64,000 bases of DNA. Source: Neoarius graeffei (taxonomy: Eukaryota; Chordata; Actinopteri; Siluriformes; Ariidae). Location: the NCBI RefSeq assembly GCF_027579695.1, contig NC_083578.1:558001-622000 (forward strand), given 5' to 3'. The notes under the pieces were generated by a model. It had not been told where the DNA came from, did not search any database, and was given only the letters and a program-made list of their open reading frames with translations. Of this stretch, positions 1-11,037 are shown one piece after another (within the stretch, counting starts at the first letter, position 1; each line of letters opens with the position of its first letter). The position numbers and the translations under genes are program-made.

Positions 1-916
1 ATTTGAAAAAATCGGATCTGTGTCGTTCATATTGTCAATAAAAGATCGGATACAGGTCACATATGGGCGAAAAGATCGGATTTGAGTCACTTCAGCCTGC
101 AGTGTGAACGTAGCCTAAATGTACTTTGTTACTGTCCACCTCTGACACACACACACACACACACACATTGGCCAAGACTTCCCAATGAGACGAAAGTAGA
201 GCAGAGCCTTACCAAGTCAAACTACGTTGGACAAGTGTGTAATCAAAAGTTAGCATGTAACAGGTGAACACACTCAGGGAACACACCAGTGACAGGACAG
301 GGGGCCGAGACAGGACTAGAACATAAACAAAAGCACATGGTGTGAACCCAATCCAAAATTATCTGAAAGCAGTGTTTCTTCTTCTCAGAACCTCACCGCA
401 CACTGGGAGGGAGTTCATGACACAGAAAAACGCTGCATTTAACCAAAATACAAAATCACAAAACATAGAGTTTTGTTGTCAGTCCTTCTCTTTCAGGTGT
501 ACTTTATTTGCACAATGTGTGTGTTCCTTCATTTTCTTAAAAAAAGAAAAACATTTTTAGGGGAAAAAGACTGATAGAGTAAATAATTCTCACTCATGTT
601 CCTTCCACACATGATTGTATCAGTCACTTTATTAGGAACACCTTTACTCCTGATCCTTTCATGTAATTATCCAATCAGCCAATCACAAATCTGCAGCACA
701 ATGTATGCATTTTCATTTCCATTTCTGTCATTTGGCAGAAGCCCTTATACACAACAACTTATGGAAGTGCTTTAAAGTTTCTATCAGTAAATACATTCTG
801 ATCCTGGTTCTCTGGATCACAGAGGAATATGCCATCAGTCTAAAGCTCGGTTGGGGAAGAGATATCGCAAGAAACACACACATACTGCAACACAAGACTT
901 TTTATTGTTTTTCATA
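1..916. other. Intergenic DNA with repeat fragments, no gene
   Basis: No coding region is supported. Positions about 10-118 repeat a GATCGGAT-type motif of the kind found at the ends of fish DNA transposons. Positions 145-168 are an (AC)n microsatellite. Positions about 612-712 contain a reverse-strand end of an interspersed repeat (CACTTTATTAGGAACACC) whose other copies lie at 34075-34500 and 57470-57940. The rest is AT-rich and unrecognised. Confidence 0.6.
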
Positions 917-2771
917 CATACTTGCCAATCCTCCCGATTTCAGCGGTAGGCTCCCGATTTTAACCTCTGTCTCCCGCCTCCCGATAGTATTTGTTAAAAA
1001 CTGAATAATCTCCCGGTTTTGGGAAATCCCTACCGCCAAGTTAAAAATACTGCCGATTATGTCCAATCAGAATTGTATGAGAAACACTGCTGACGTCAAC
1101 TGATTTTTAACCAATCAACGAACAGAACAACAGCCACTTCCGTAATGTAGGATTCACCCAAGCTGTCCGACATTTTTTACAAGCAGTCATTCATCATAGC
1201 CACTAAACCCAATACCAAACTGCAAAAATATGAATACAAATCCCAGGTTGCATGGGAGAATGAATTTCCATGGATAAGCAAATGTTCGACCAACCAGACC
1301 AACACGTTTTGCAAGGTAAGCGATTCACTGACCGCACAGGTCAAAGTTTAGAAGTCTGTATGTTTACATCTGGGTCTCGCAAATTTATTTCAGTTGGAAA
1401 ATTTTTAACGCTGGGTCGGGTGGCCGTAGTTATCAAATTTGTTTGGTGAGTTCATTTGAATAGTGTGGTAGTGTCTTAGTGCTATTTTGAATTTTTGTTT
1501 GAAAGTTTTAAGTGAAGGGGTGGCACGGTGGTGTAGTGGTTAGCGCTGTCGCCTCACAGCAAGAAGGTCCGGGTTCGAGCCCCGTGGCCGGCGAGGGCCT
1601 TTCTGTGTGGAGTTTGCATGTTCTCCCCGTGTCCGCGTGGGTTTCCTCCGGGTGCTCCGGTTTCCCCCACAATCCAAAGACATGCAGGTTAGGTTAACTG
1701 GTGACTCTAAATTGAGCGTAGGTGTGAATGTGAGTGTGAATGGTTGTCTGTCTCTATGTGTCAGCCCTGTGATGACCTGGCGACTTGTCCAGGGTGAACC
1801 CCGCCTTTCGCCCGTAGTCAGCTGGGATAGGATCCAGCTCGCCTGCGACCCTGTAGAACAGGATAAAGCGGCTACAGATAATGAGATGAGTTTTAAGTGA
1901 AAGTTTACAAGTGAATTATCTGGAAAGTGATTGATTTTGATCGAGTTTTGAGGTTTTAAGTGAAAGATTACTAGTGAGTGTATTTTGGTCGGACTAAAAT
2001 TTTGCATTCGAGTGAATTTCTTTGTGGAGTATATTTTCATAGTATGGTAGTATTTATAGTGCCATTTTTACATTTTGTTTTAAAACTTTCAGTCAAAGTT
2101 TGCAAATGAGCAAATTCCTCTGATGCATTCCGATCGGATTTTGATAGGATTTCTAGTGCTTTTTAAAAATTCTGTTGGAAAGTGTTTAGTGAGAGAGATG
2201 CATTTTAGTCATACTAAGACAGTGCAGTATTTATTTAATTGAGTTGTTACTATTTTGGTCAAATCTTATTAAAATTTAATTTATTATATGATATAGTTCT
2301 GTGTATTTTTACATGAGCTTACAGAAGGAAAACACATTTGATGCGATCCAATAACACTTTCATTCACTGACTATTTTAAGAAATGATAAACATTCTTCTA
2401 AAGCATCGCTTGTGTTATTTTCTGTGGGTCTCTGTATGTATACAATATTCAGGCAGGAGATTTTTCAGCTAAAAATCTGATTTAAGACTTCCTTTTCATT
2501 GTTATTATATTAAAATTCAAGACGAGTATTATTTCAGATTTTTCACTCTGAGCTCTCTCATGCCTGACACATGAATCTCATAACCTATAGGAATTGATAG
2601 AACAATATCAACAATTCAAAAACTCTTTAATTGTATAATTTCAAATGGTTTGCAATTAATTGGGATCCACTGTTTTTATCGTTTCAACCGTGCATCATAC
2701 CCTCATCCAATTGAAAATGTTGTTGACGCACTTTTCTCGCCCATGAGAATTTTGAAAAGTTGGCAAGTATG
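917..2771. mobile_element. Non-autonomous TIR DNA transposon with 6-bp TSD
   Basis: The segment starts CATACTTGCCAA at 917 and ends with the reverse complement TTGGCAAGTATG at 2771. It is flanked by the direct repeat TTCATA at 911-916 and 2772-2777. No transposase is visible. Internally it is AT-rich and contains a diverged repeat of a GTAGTGT..TAGTGC..ATTTT block at about 1465-1515 and 2045-2100. A SINE sits inside it at 1517-1888, so the element is about 1.47 kb without the SINE. The superfamily is not identified. The 5' end resembles the widespread vertebrate repeat rich in CTCCCGATTT motifs. Confidence 0.6.
1517..1888 (+). mobile_element. tRNA-derived SINE, full length
   Basis: This is a Pol III-type SINE, a non-coding retroposon copied in trans by a LINE. 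The head carries an A box (TGGTGTAGTGG, 1529-1539) and a B box (GGTTCGAGCCC, 1572-1582). The body ends in a short GATGAG-type tail. A 13-bp target duplication (AGTTTTAAGTGAA) lies at 1504-1516 and 1889-1901. The 3' end (GCGACCC...GATAAAGCGG...) resembles the 3' end of the RTE LINE at 31505-32735. Other copies are at 27770-28131, 37873-38017, 44656-45038 and 54250-54612. The family resembles Mermaid-type piscine SINEs, but the exact name is not certain. Confidence 0.9.
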
Positions 2772-2777
2772 TTCATA

Positions 2778-4397
2778 CAGTGCCTTGAAAAAGTATTCAT
2801 ACCCCTTGAACTTTTTCACATTTTTCCACCTTACAACCACAAACTTAAAAGTTTTTTATTGAGATTTTATGTGATAGACCAACACAGAGTAGCACAGAAT
2901 TGTGAAGTGAAATGAAAATGATAAATGGTCTTCAAAATTTGAAAAATCTGAAAAAATCTGAAAAATGTGGTGCGCATTAGTATTCAGCCCCCTGTACTCT
3001 GATACCTCTAAATACAATCCAGTGCAATCAATTGCCTTCAGAAGTCGTCTAATTAGTTAATAGAGTCCTACTGTGTGTAATTTACTCTCAGCATAAATAC
3101 ACTTGTTCTGTGAAGGCCTCAGTGGTTTGTTAGAGAACACTGAAGAACAAACAGCATCATGAAGACCAAAGAACTCACCAGACAGGTCAGCGATAAAGTT
3201 CTGGAGAAGTTTAAAGCAGGGTTAGGTTATAAAAAGAATATCCCAAGCTCTGAACATCTCAAGAAGCCCTGTTCAATCCATCATTCAAAAATGGAAAAAG
3301 TATGGCACAACTGCAAACCTACCAAGACATGGCCGTCCACCTAAACTGACAGAGCGAGCAAGGAGAGCACTGGTCAGAGAAGCAGCCAAGAGGCCCATGA
3401 TCACTCTGGATGAGCTGCAGAAATCCACAGCTCAGGTGGGAGAATCTGTGCACAGGACAACTATAAGTCGTACACTCCACAAATCTGGCCTTTTTGGAAG
3501 AGTGGCAGGAAGAAAGCCATTGTTGAAAGACAGGCATAAGAAGTCCCATTTGCAGTTTGCCAGAAGCCATGTAGGGGACACAGCAAACATGTGGAAGAAG
3601 GTGCTTTGGTCAGATGAGACCAAAGTTGAACGTTTTGGCCTAAATGCAAAGTGCTATGTGTGGCGGAAAACTAACACTGCTCATCACCCTGCACACACCA
3701 TCCCCACTGTGAAACATGGTGGTGGCAGCATCATGCTACGGGGATGCTTTTCTTCAGCAGGGACAGGGAAGCTGGTCAGAGTTGATGGGAAGATGGATGG
3801 AGCTAAATACAGGGCAATCCTGGAAGAAAACCTGTTGGAGGCTGCAAAAGACTTGAGACTGGGAAGGAGATTCACCTTCCAGCAAGACAATGACCCTAAA
3901 CATACAGCCAGAGCTACAATGGAACGGTTTAGATCAAAGAATATTCATGTGTTAGAATGGCCCAGTCAAAGTCCAGACCTAAATCCCATTGAGCATCTGT
4001 GGCAAGACTTGAAAATTGCTGTTCACAGATGCTCTCCATCCAACCTGGCTGAGCTTGAGCTATTTTGCAAAGAAGAATGGGCAAAAATTTCAGTGTCTAG
4101 ATGTGCAAAGCTGGTAGAGACATACCACAAAAGACTTGCAGCTGTAATTGCAGCAAAAGGTGGCTCTACAAAGTATTGATGCAGGGGGGCTGAATACTAA
4201 TGCACATCACATTTTTCAGATTTTTATTTGTTTAAAATTTTGAAGACCATTTATCATTTTCGTTTCACTTCACAATTATGTGCTACTCTGTGTTGGTCTA
4301 TCACATAAAATCTCAATAAAAAACTTTTAAGTTCGTGGTTGTTAGGTGGAAAAATGTGAAAAAGTTCAAGGGGTATGAATACTTTTTCAAGGCACTG
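2778..4397 (+). mobile_element. Tc1/mariner element, nearly intact
   Basis: A 1620-bp element is flanked by TA at 2776-2777 and 4398-4399. The terminal inverted repeats begin CAGTGCCTTGAAAAAGTATT at both ends and extend inward for roughly 100 bp with small differences. The left TA is also the end of the TSD of the 917-2771 element, so this Tc1 landed exactly at that boundary. To the right lies the end of LINE D. One transposase gene fills the interior. Confidence 0.93.
3159..4179 (+). pseudogene. Tc1-like DD34E transposase with one frameshift
   Basis: The transposase cuts and pastes its element at TA sites in the nucleus. It starts MKTKELTRQVSDK at 3159 with a paired-like helix-turn-helix, then shifts frame after about 26 codons. 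A one-base insertion in the A-rich run near 3237 explains the shift. From there the downstream frame (open ORF 3397-4179) is uninterrupted to the stop. Catalytic residues are visible: D in LWSDETK, D in FQQDNDPKH, and E in LNPIEHLWQ, with 34 residues between the second D and the E. The ending KGGSTKY is a typical C-terminus. Apart from the one frameshift the gene looks intact, so the copy is young. Confidence 0.9.
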
Positions 4398-4399
4398 TA

Positions 4400-4746
4400 A
4401 CATGCTAATTTAAGTTCTGAATAAAGAGATAAGTCTTCAGACATCATTTGAAGACAGCCAGTGACTCAGATGTTCAGACATCTCGGAGTTCATTCCACCA
4501 CCTCGACACCAGAACCTCGATGCTTGCCTTCCTTTTACCCTGAGAGATGGTGGGACCAGTCAAGTAGTGCTCATGGATCAGAGGGAACGTGGTGCAGTGC
4601 AGGGTGTGATAACTGCTCTGAGGTAAGAGGCTGTTGGTCCATTTTTGACTTTGTAGTTGAACATCAGTGTTTTAAATTTGATGCAGCAGCGACAGGAAGC
4701 ACAACCATGGTGTGGTATGGGAGAACTTCGGAAGTTTAGAAATTAG
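4400..4746 (-). pseudogene. LINE D piece 4: C-terminal end of ORF2
   Basis: On the minus strand this reads a CR1/L2-like ORF2 C-terminus in several frames: LPKFSHTTP, then SYLRAVITPCTAPRSLRS-like residues, RWWNELRD, and KTYLFIQNL. It contains no intact frame longer than about 90 codons. Its upstream neighbour in the protein is the piece at 27085-27765, now 22 kb away. The left edge is the TA of the Tc1 at 2778-4397, so the LINE's own 3' untranslated end is missing or lies beyond it. Confidence 0.7.
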
Positions 4747-4788
4747 TAATAATAATAATACATTTTATTTATAAGCGCCTTTCATGAC

Positions 4789-5252
4789 TGTCACGGTCCG
4801 CCCCGGACATCCGCTCCTGAGCTTGCGGATTTTCCACGTCAGCTCCGATCTGGATCCGGGACAGGAATTCCATCCTGCCTGCTTCCCTGTTCAGCGAGCG
4901 CTCACCTGCATTCACTTCCTGATCATCACTGCTGCCTTTTTAAACGCTGTTCTCAGCCACAGACAGTGCCAGAATGTCTCGTATGTAGACTCTAGCCGTT
5001 TTTGCCTCAAGTCTTTTTTCATGTTTTTTCCCTTAAGTGTTTTTCATGTCTTTGCCTGCCTTGTTTTTTAAGTCAAGTTTCATGTTTTCTTTTTATGCCT
5101 GGACTATTTTCGTTATTGTTTCTTAATCAAGTTTTGTTTACATTTTTGCCACGCCTTTTTCTGGATTAAACCTACTACGCTTCTTGGATTACTGTCTGTG
5201 TGTGTGTTCTGCTTTTGGGTCCTAATTCCTCACACCTCCAGCAACCTTAGCA
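4789..5252 (+). repeat. E1 5' LTR
   Basis: This 464-bp LTR starts TGTCACGG and ends CCTTAGCA. A TATA-like TTTTTAAA lies at 4937-4944, and a likely transcript start follows about 25 bases later near AGTGCCAGAA (4966-4974). The tail is T-rich. It differs at many positions from the 3' LTR, indicating an old insertion. Confidence 0.88.
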
Positions 5253-5256
5253 GTAT

Positions 5257-5264
5257 GTTCTGGC
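5257..5264 (+). promoter_or_regulatory. E1 putative self-primed primer-binding site
   Basis: Directly after the LTR, GTTCTGGC is the reverse complement of GCCAGAAC in the 3' LTR (10753-10760). The 5' LTR copy reads GCCAGAAT at 4968-4975. That segment lies where R should begin. No tRNA-type TGG primer site follows the LTR. This matches the Tf1/sushi group, which primes with its own mRNA 5' end. The match is short, so this is an inference. Confidence 0.5.
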
Positions 5265-5268
5265 CAGC

Positions 5269-6090
5269 ATGGATCCAGCAGAATTCGCCCATCTGAGAAC
5301 TGCCGTCCAACAACAAGGGACTCTCCTTGGGACCCATCAACAAGACCTACAACAAGTCAATCAGAACCTTGCCACCTTGTCTGACTCACTCAACCTCCTC
5401 ACCACGCAGATGCAGCATTATCAAGCCGTGCCTACCCCTGCCCAGCCATCTCTGACTCCAGCTCCTGCCACCACCTTTCTCCGCAAGCCAAGATTCCCAG
5501 CGCCTCAACCCTATGATGGAGAACCAGGTACTTGCAGATCTTTCTTGTCTCAATGCTCATTAATCCTAGAGCTGCAACTTCTGGCCTTCCCCACAGACCG
5601 CTCCCGGGTAGCATATACCATCACACTCCACACTGGCAAGGCCAGGGAGTGGGGAACAGCAGTCTGGGATGCCGATGCACATTTTTGCTCCAACTTCAAA
5701 GATTTCTCCAAGGAGATGAGGCAAACTTTTGACCACTCTTTGTCCAGCCAGGAGGTGGCAAGAGAACTCATGGAGCTGTGGCAGGGGTTCCAGTCTACCT
5801 CAGACTACGCCATCAAGTTCCGGATGTTGGCGGCATTGTGCAGTTGGAACGAGACCGCCCAGGTCGACGCGTTCCTGCACGGCTTGTCCAATGCCATTAA
5901 GGATGAGCTGGTATCATGGGAACTGCCATCGGACCTCTCCAGCCTCATGGACCTCGCCAACCATATCGATGCCCATATCCAGCAACGGAGGAGAGAGAAG
6001 ACTTGCCCCAGCTTCACCTCCTCTCCATCTCCCACCTCATCCATTGAACTCATGCAGGTAGACCAGGTCCGGGTGTCAGCGGAAGAATGA
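5269..6090 (+). pseudogene. E1 Gag (capsid), ends at in-frame TGA before zinc knuckle
   Basis: The 273-codon frame encodes a sushi-type Gag that would assemble the cytoplasmic particle. Residues 1-50 are a Q-rich N-terminus, likely coiled coil. Residues 85-225 are a retrotransposon Gag core (TCRSFLSQCSL, SRVAYTITLHTGKAREW, WQGFQSTSDYAIKFRMLAAL). After TGA at 6088-6090 the same frame continues into a CCHC knuckle (CFYCGQLGHICRAC, about 6115-6160). The stop is therefore a nonsense change inside Gag. The later duplicated copy (6754 onwards) shares the same TGA. Confidence 0.85.
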
Positions 6091-6330
6091 CAGCGCTGGC
6101 GGAGCACAGGCGCCTGCTTCTACTGCGGTCAGCTGGGACACATCTGCCGAGCCTGCCTGTTAAAAGGACAAGCCCACCAGTGACTCAAGGGGCCCTGGTG
6201 GGCAACGCTCGAAACCAGGCCTCTGCTGATCGACCATTACTCCCTGTCATCATCATCCTCAACAACCAGCATCACCACCTCCAGGCCCTCATCAACTCAG
6301 GGGTGGACAGGAACCTGATCTGCTCCATCA

Positions 6331-6970
6331 AAGGATGACTCTACTCTCTCTCTCCCGTCAAAAGGCAAGCCATGGGGAAGTACATTTCTGAGTCCTTGGC
6401 AGCTGGGATCATCCACCTTTCCTCCTCCCCAGCAGGGGCAGGATTCTTCTTTGTGGAGAAAAAAGACAAGTCACTCCACCCCTGCATTGATTATTGATGC
6501 ATCATGCGGTTGGAACGAGACCGCCCAGGTCGACGCATTCCTGCACGGCTTGTCCAATACCATTAAGGATGAGCTGGTATCGTGGGAACTGCCATCGGAC
6601 CTCTCCAGCCTCATGGACCTCACCAACCGTATCGACGCCCGTATCCAGCAACGGAGGAGAGAGAAGACTCGCTCCAGCTTCACCTCATCTCCATCTCCCC
6701 CCTCATCTGTTGAACTCATGCAGGTAGACCAGGTTCGGGTGTCAGCGGAAGAATGACAGTGCTGGCAGAGCACAGAGGCCTGCTTCTACTGCAGTCAGCT
6801 GGGACACATCTGCCGAGCCTGCCCGTTAAAAGGACGAGCCCACCAGTGAATCGAGGGGCCCTGGTGGGCAAAGCTCGAAACCAGGGCTCCACTGATCGAC
6901 CATTACTCCCTTTCATCATCATCCTCAACAACCAGCATCACCACTTCCAGGCCCTCATCGACTCAGGGGC
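6331..6970 (+). repeat. E1 internal duplication: RT fragment plus gag/NC/PR repeat
   Basis: Positions 6331-6495 repeat the RT start found at 7457-7620. Positions 6496-6970 repeat gag C-terminus, zinc knuckle and protease start from about 5835-6310. The order is thus gag-NC-PR, an RT fragment, gag-NC-PR again, then RT. The copies differ at scattered bases, so the event is not recent. The junction at 6495/6496 is abrupt. Confidence 0.85.
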
Positions 6971-8887
6971 GGACAGGAACCTGATCTACTCCGCCACCGC
7001 CAAGCATCTGGGAATCCCGCTACTCGCTCTCGATGTTCCTCTCACCGTCCTGACACTCAGTGGCACTGGCTTGACCACCATCACCCACCTCACCACCCCG
7101 CTTACCCTGAGAATTTCCGGAAATCATTCTGAAACCATCCAACTTCACGTCATGAACGACCCCCATGTACCCATTGTTCTAGGATTACCTTGGTTAATGC
7201 AGCACAACCCCCACCTAAACTGGGCCAACAACACCATCTCAGGCTGGAGCCAGTCCTGCCTAGCTTCCTGCCTGAACTCCGCTCTGCCTCCCACCAAGCC
7301 ACCGCAGCCTTCAGCCAGCAAGTTTCCCGACATCTTTCATGTGCCTCCAGAATACCTGGACCTAAAGCTTGTCTTCAGTAAGACTCAAGCAGTGTCCCTC
7401 CCTCCTCACAGACCCTATGACTGTGGAATCGACCTCCTGCCTGGGATGGCGCCACCCAAAGGACGACTCTACTCTCTCTCCCATCAAAAGGCAAGCCATG
7501 GGGAAGTACATTTCTGAGTCCTTGGCAGCTGGGATCATCCACCTTTCCTCCTCCCCAGCAGGGGCAGGATTCTTCTTCGTGGAGAAAAAAGACAAGTTGC
7601 TCCACCCCTGCATTGATTATCGAGGTCTCAATGCCATCACGGTCAAGAACCGCTACCCACTACCGCTCATGACCACGGCCTTTGAACTACTCCAGGGAGC
7701 CAAGGAATTTACCAAGCTGGATCTACTTAATGCTTACCATCTCGTCAGGATCAGGGAGGGAGACGAGTGGAAGACGGCCTTAAAACACTGCCATGGGTCA
7801 CTACGAGTACCTCGTAGTCCCCTTTGGCCTGAGCAACGCTCCCGCAGTCTTCCAGGCACTTGTGAACGACATCTTAAGGGACTATCTCAACATCTTCATT
7901 TTCGTGTACCTGGATGACATCCTGATCTTCTCCCGCTCCCGGGAAGAACATTGGGGTCACGTCCAGCAGGTCCTTCAGCACCTGTTAGAGAACAAGCTGT
8001 TTGTCAAGGTGGAAAAAAGTGAGTTCCACCAGAGCTCCATCTCTTTTCTGGGGTTCATCATCTCCCCAGTGAGGATCCAGATGGACCCCCTCAAGCTTGA
8101 GGCAGTTGCTGACTGGCCAGCCCCATCCTCACGGCGAGAGCTCCAGCGTTTCCTGGGATTCGCTAATTTCTATAGGTGCTTCATCCGTGACTTCAGCATG
8201 GTGGCCGGACCTCTCACGGTGTTGACTTCAATCAAGAGCCCGTTCAAGTGGGGGGAGGAAGCAGAGAAACCCTTCTCCATGCTCAAACGCAAGTTCACCA
8301 CAGCACCCATCCTCACCATATCCAACCCAGCCAAGAAGTTCATTGTGGAGGTCAACGCTTCCAAGTCCAGGGTCAGAGCCATTCTCTCCCAGAGGGCCAA
8401 TGACAACAAGGTCCACCCCTGCTCCTTCTTCTCTAGCCGGCTGTCCCCTGCTGAGCGGAACTACGACATCAGTGACAGAGAGCTGTTGGCCATCAACCTG
8501 GCCTTGGAGGAATGGAGACACTGGCTCAAGGGGTCGGATCTCCCCTTTATTGTCTGGACCGACCACAAAAATCTAGAATACCTCAAGTCTGCCAAACATC
8601 TCAACTCATGTCAAGCCCGATGGTCTCTCTTCTTCTCCCGATTCCGGTTCATGCTCTCCTACTGCCCAGGCTCCAAGAACGGCAAACCTGATGCCCTGTC
8701 CAGGATATTCTCTTCCCACCAGGAGGAGCCTAGAATGCCCGAAACCATCCTCCCTCCACGCTCTCTGGTGGGGGCCATCCTACTTAAGGTAGAGGCATTA
8801 GTGCAGAAGGCCCTGGAACAGGATCCCGGGGCTGGTAACTCTAGCAATATACCATGTAACCATCTGTTTGTTCCCTGTTCTGTGTGA
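6753..8887 (+). pseudogene. E1 protease, reverse transcriptase and RNase H
   Basis: Protease: ALIDSGADRNLI near 6950-6990, with a VLGLPWL motif following. [45 protein letters not shown], then catalytic YLDDILIF near 7908. RNase H: near 8345 EVNASKSRV replaces the usual EVDAS, so the first metal-binding Asp is Asn. RNase H then continues through [22 protein letters not shown] and GKPDALSR. Frames change near 7480 and 7785, so three frames are needed and no functional polyprotein could be made. These domains would copy the element RNA into DNA in the particle. Confidence 0.88.
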
Positions 8888-8893
8888 ACCCAA

Positions 8894-9870
8894 GTGCTGC
8901 AGTGGGGTCATGGCTCCAAGTTGGCTTGTCACCCGGGGGCTGCTCAAACCCTGGGACTCATTCAACAATGCTTCTGGTGGCCATTGATCAAGGAAGACAT
9001 CCAGGAGTTCGTGGCAGCCTGCGACACATGTGCCCGGAACAAGATAGCCAATCGACCCCCTGCCAGCTTGCTGAGACCCCTCCCGACTCCTTGTTGACCC
9101 TGGTCACACATTGCCCTGGATTTCATCACAGGACTCCCCAACTCAGGTGGCAACACATGCATTCTCACAGTCATCGACTGTTTCTCTAAGTCAGTCCACT
9201 TCATCACAGCTAAAGTTTTTTTTTTCGTTTCCGTTTCCGGTTGAGAATACGTCGTGTGCATTCTGGCTGCCGCTTCTCACCAGAGCTTTTTTATTTTATT
9301 TCTTTTTCTATTTTTTTCTGTGTGTTTGTGTAGTTTGATGTTTGTTTTAGTGTTTTGTCCGCTGGTTGTGGTGTAGCTCCGGACCCAGTTTTGAGCATCG
9401 GTTCCCTCCAGGCCTTGGTTCGCCGTGAATGATGCCTGCTCTCCCAGCTGTGGACTGCAGTGAGCTCGTTGCTCATTTTACATCGTGGTTGTCCAGCGCT
9501 CTGCGCTTTAACGCTTGGCGTGATGTTCCGAGCGATATTGCTCGGTGGTGTCGCTGCAGCTGTGCAGGCAGTTTGGGACACACCAGCACTCTGCGTGGCG
9601 GAGCTTCTCTGCTCGCTTTGTGGATCCACGGCATGGTGTTCGAGTGATGTTGCTGACGGTGTCACAGCGGCGGTGCTGGAGAGGTGGGACTTGTTTTCGT
9701 GCACCTTTTGGTGGGACTGTGGCTGCTACACCATGGGAATTACATCCTGACCCCTACTTGGTGGACTTTTTATTTTTTATTTATTTTTTATTATATATAT
9801 TTTTTTCTTTCCTTGTTTATAATTGTAAAGCGTCCTTGGGTTTTTTTGAAAGGTGCTATATAAATTTAAC

Positions 9871-9919
<49 letters not shown>

Positions 9920-10567
9920 AGAAACTGCCGAACTATTCATCCTCCACATCTTCCGCATACACAGACTCCCCTCTGACATCTTCTCCGACCGGGGTCCTCA
10001 ATTCACTGCGCAGTTCTGGATGGCCTTCTGCAAACTCACTGGGGCCACCTGTAGTCTCTCATCAGGATTCTACCCTCAAACCAATGGCCAGGCGGAAAGG
10101 GCAAATCAAGACTTGGAAGCGGCACTCAGATGCATGGCGTCCAGGGTGTTGGTTCTTAGAGTAAGTACCTACCTTGGGTTGAATATGCTCACAACACTCT
10201 GCCTTCATTTGCCACAGGTCTCTCACCCTTCCAGTGCTCCCTAGGCTACCAACCACCATTCTTCCCCAACCAAGAGGAGGAGGTCGCCGTACCCTCAGCC
10301 CAGACCTTCATACGCCGCTGCAGGAGGACGTGGGTGTTGGCTCGGAGAAGACTTCTACACTCCACCCTAGCATCCAAGAGGCAGGCCGACAAACGCTGCT
10401 CTAAGGCGCCCACCTACTGGGTGGGGCAGCAAGTCATGATCTCCACATGCCATCTGCCTCTCAGAGCCATCTCCCGCAAGCTGGCTCCCAGATACTTAGG
10501 ACCCTTCCTTGTCAGTAAGGTAATCAGTCCATATTCCGTCAAACTGGCATTACAACTCACCATGTGA
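8894..10567 (+). pseudogene. E1 integrase, interrupted
   Basis: The zinc-binding part (HPGAAQTL..., CDTCARNK) is at 8930-9060. The core (DFITGLPNS, then [11 protein letters not shown]) stops at 9215, where a 701-bp retroposon is inserted. It resumes at 9917 with a shifted frame ([13 protein letters not shown], then [12 protein letters not shown] with the third catalytic residue). 10334-10567 carries a C-terminal segment (VGQQVMIST, RKLAPRYLGPF). Shortly after IHPTFHISQLKP the sequence enters the truncated 3' LTR, so the chromodomain usual for this group has been deleted. Confidence 0.82.
9216..9916 (+). mobile_element. Non-coding retroposon inserted in E1 integrase
   Basis: A 701-bp insertion ends in (TTA)n at 9871-9916 and is flanked by TAAAG at 9211-9215 and 9917-9921. 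It begins with a T-run. Before the tail it reads TGTAAAGCGTCCTTGG then GAAAGGTGCTATATAAAT, closely like the 3' ends of LINEs B and C. No RT is present and open frames are incidental. It is probably a 5'-truncated, LINE-mobilised retroposon or SINE-like unit. Confidence 0.78.
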
Positions 10568-10629
10568 CACATTCACCCCACGTTCCACATATCACAATTG
10601 AAACCTCTGGTCTCCAGAGGTCTCCAGCT

Positions 10630-11037
10630 CCGATCCAGATCCAGGACGGGAATTCCATCCTGCCTGCTTCCCCATTCAGCAAGCACTCACCTGCATTCAG
10701 TTCCTGATCATCACCGCTGCCTTTTTAAATGCCGTTCTCAGCCACAAACAGTGCCAGAACGTCTCATATGTAGACTCTAGGTATTTTTGCCTCGAGAGGT
10801 TTTTTTTCATGTTTTTTCCCTCAGGTGTTTTTCATGTCTTTGCCTGCCTCGTTTTTCAAGTCAAGTTTCATGTTTTCTTTTTATGCCTGGACTATTTTCA
10901 TTATTGTTTCTTAATCAAGTTTTGTTTACATTTTTGCCATGCCTTTTTCTGGATTAAACCTACTACACTTGGATTACTGTCTGTGTGCATGTTCTGCTTT
11001 TGGGTCCTAATTCCCCACACCTCCAGCAACCTTAACA
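10630..11037 (+). repeat. E1 3' LTR, 5'-truncated
   Basis: The segment matches the 5' LTR from about its base 50 onward (CAGCTCCGATC...) to the end CCTTAACA. The first part, including the terminal TG, is missing and is replaced by sequence directly after the integrase. The TATA-like CTTTTTAAAT is at 10721-10730, followed by GCCAGAAC at 10753-10760. Confidence 0.85.

Larger units (their letters stand above)
4789..11037 (+). mobile_element. E1: Tf1/sushi-type Ty3/gypsy retrotransposon, degraded
   Basis: The element is bounded by TG (4789) and CA (11037). A 5-bp TSD ATGAC lies at 4784-4788 and 11038-11042, inside LINE C. The order is 5' LTR, gag, zinc knuckle, protease, RT, RNase H, integrase, 3' LTR. 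The gag start (MDPAEFAHLRTAVQQQG) resembles sushi-ichi Gag, the family ancestral to mammalian PEG10 and RTL genes. The copy is dead: it has stops, frameshifts, an internal duplication (6331-6970), a retroposon in the integrase (9216-9916) and a deletion running from the integrase tail into the 3' LTR. Confidence 0.88.

Noticed and set aside
1529-1590. A and B box regions in the SINE heads as possible tRNA genes
   Set aside because: They lack a foldable acceptor stem and anticodon arm and are part of repeated SINEs with TSDs.
9291-9919. Open frames of 70-140 codons in the E1 retroposon
   Set aside because: They overlap on both strands in a retroposon with no recognised domain, and include translated TTA repeats.
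4789-11037. Envelope gene making E1 an endogenous retrovirus
   Set aside because: No env-like frame lies between integrase and 3' LTR, and the domains fit a Ty3/gypsy retrotransposon. E2 and E3 also lack one.
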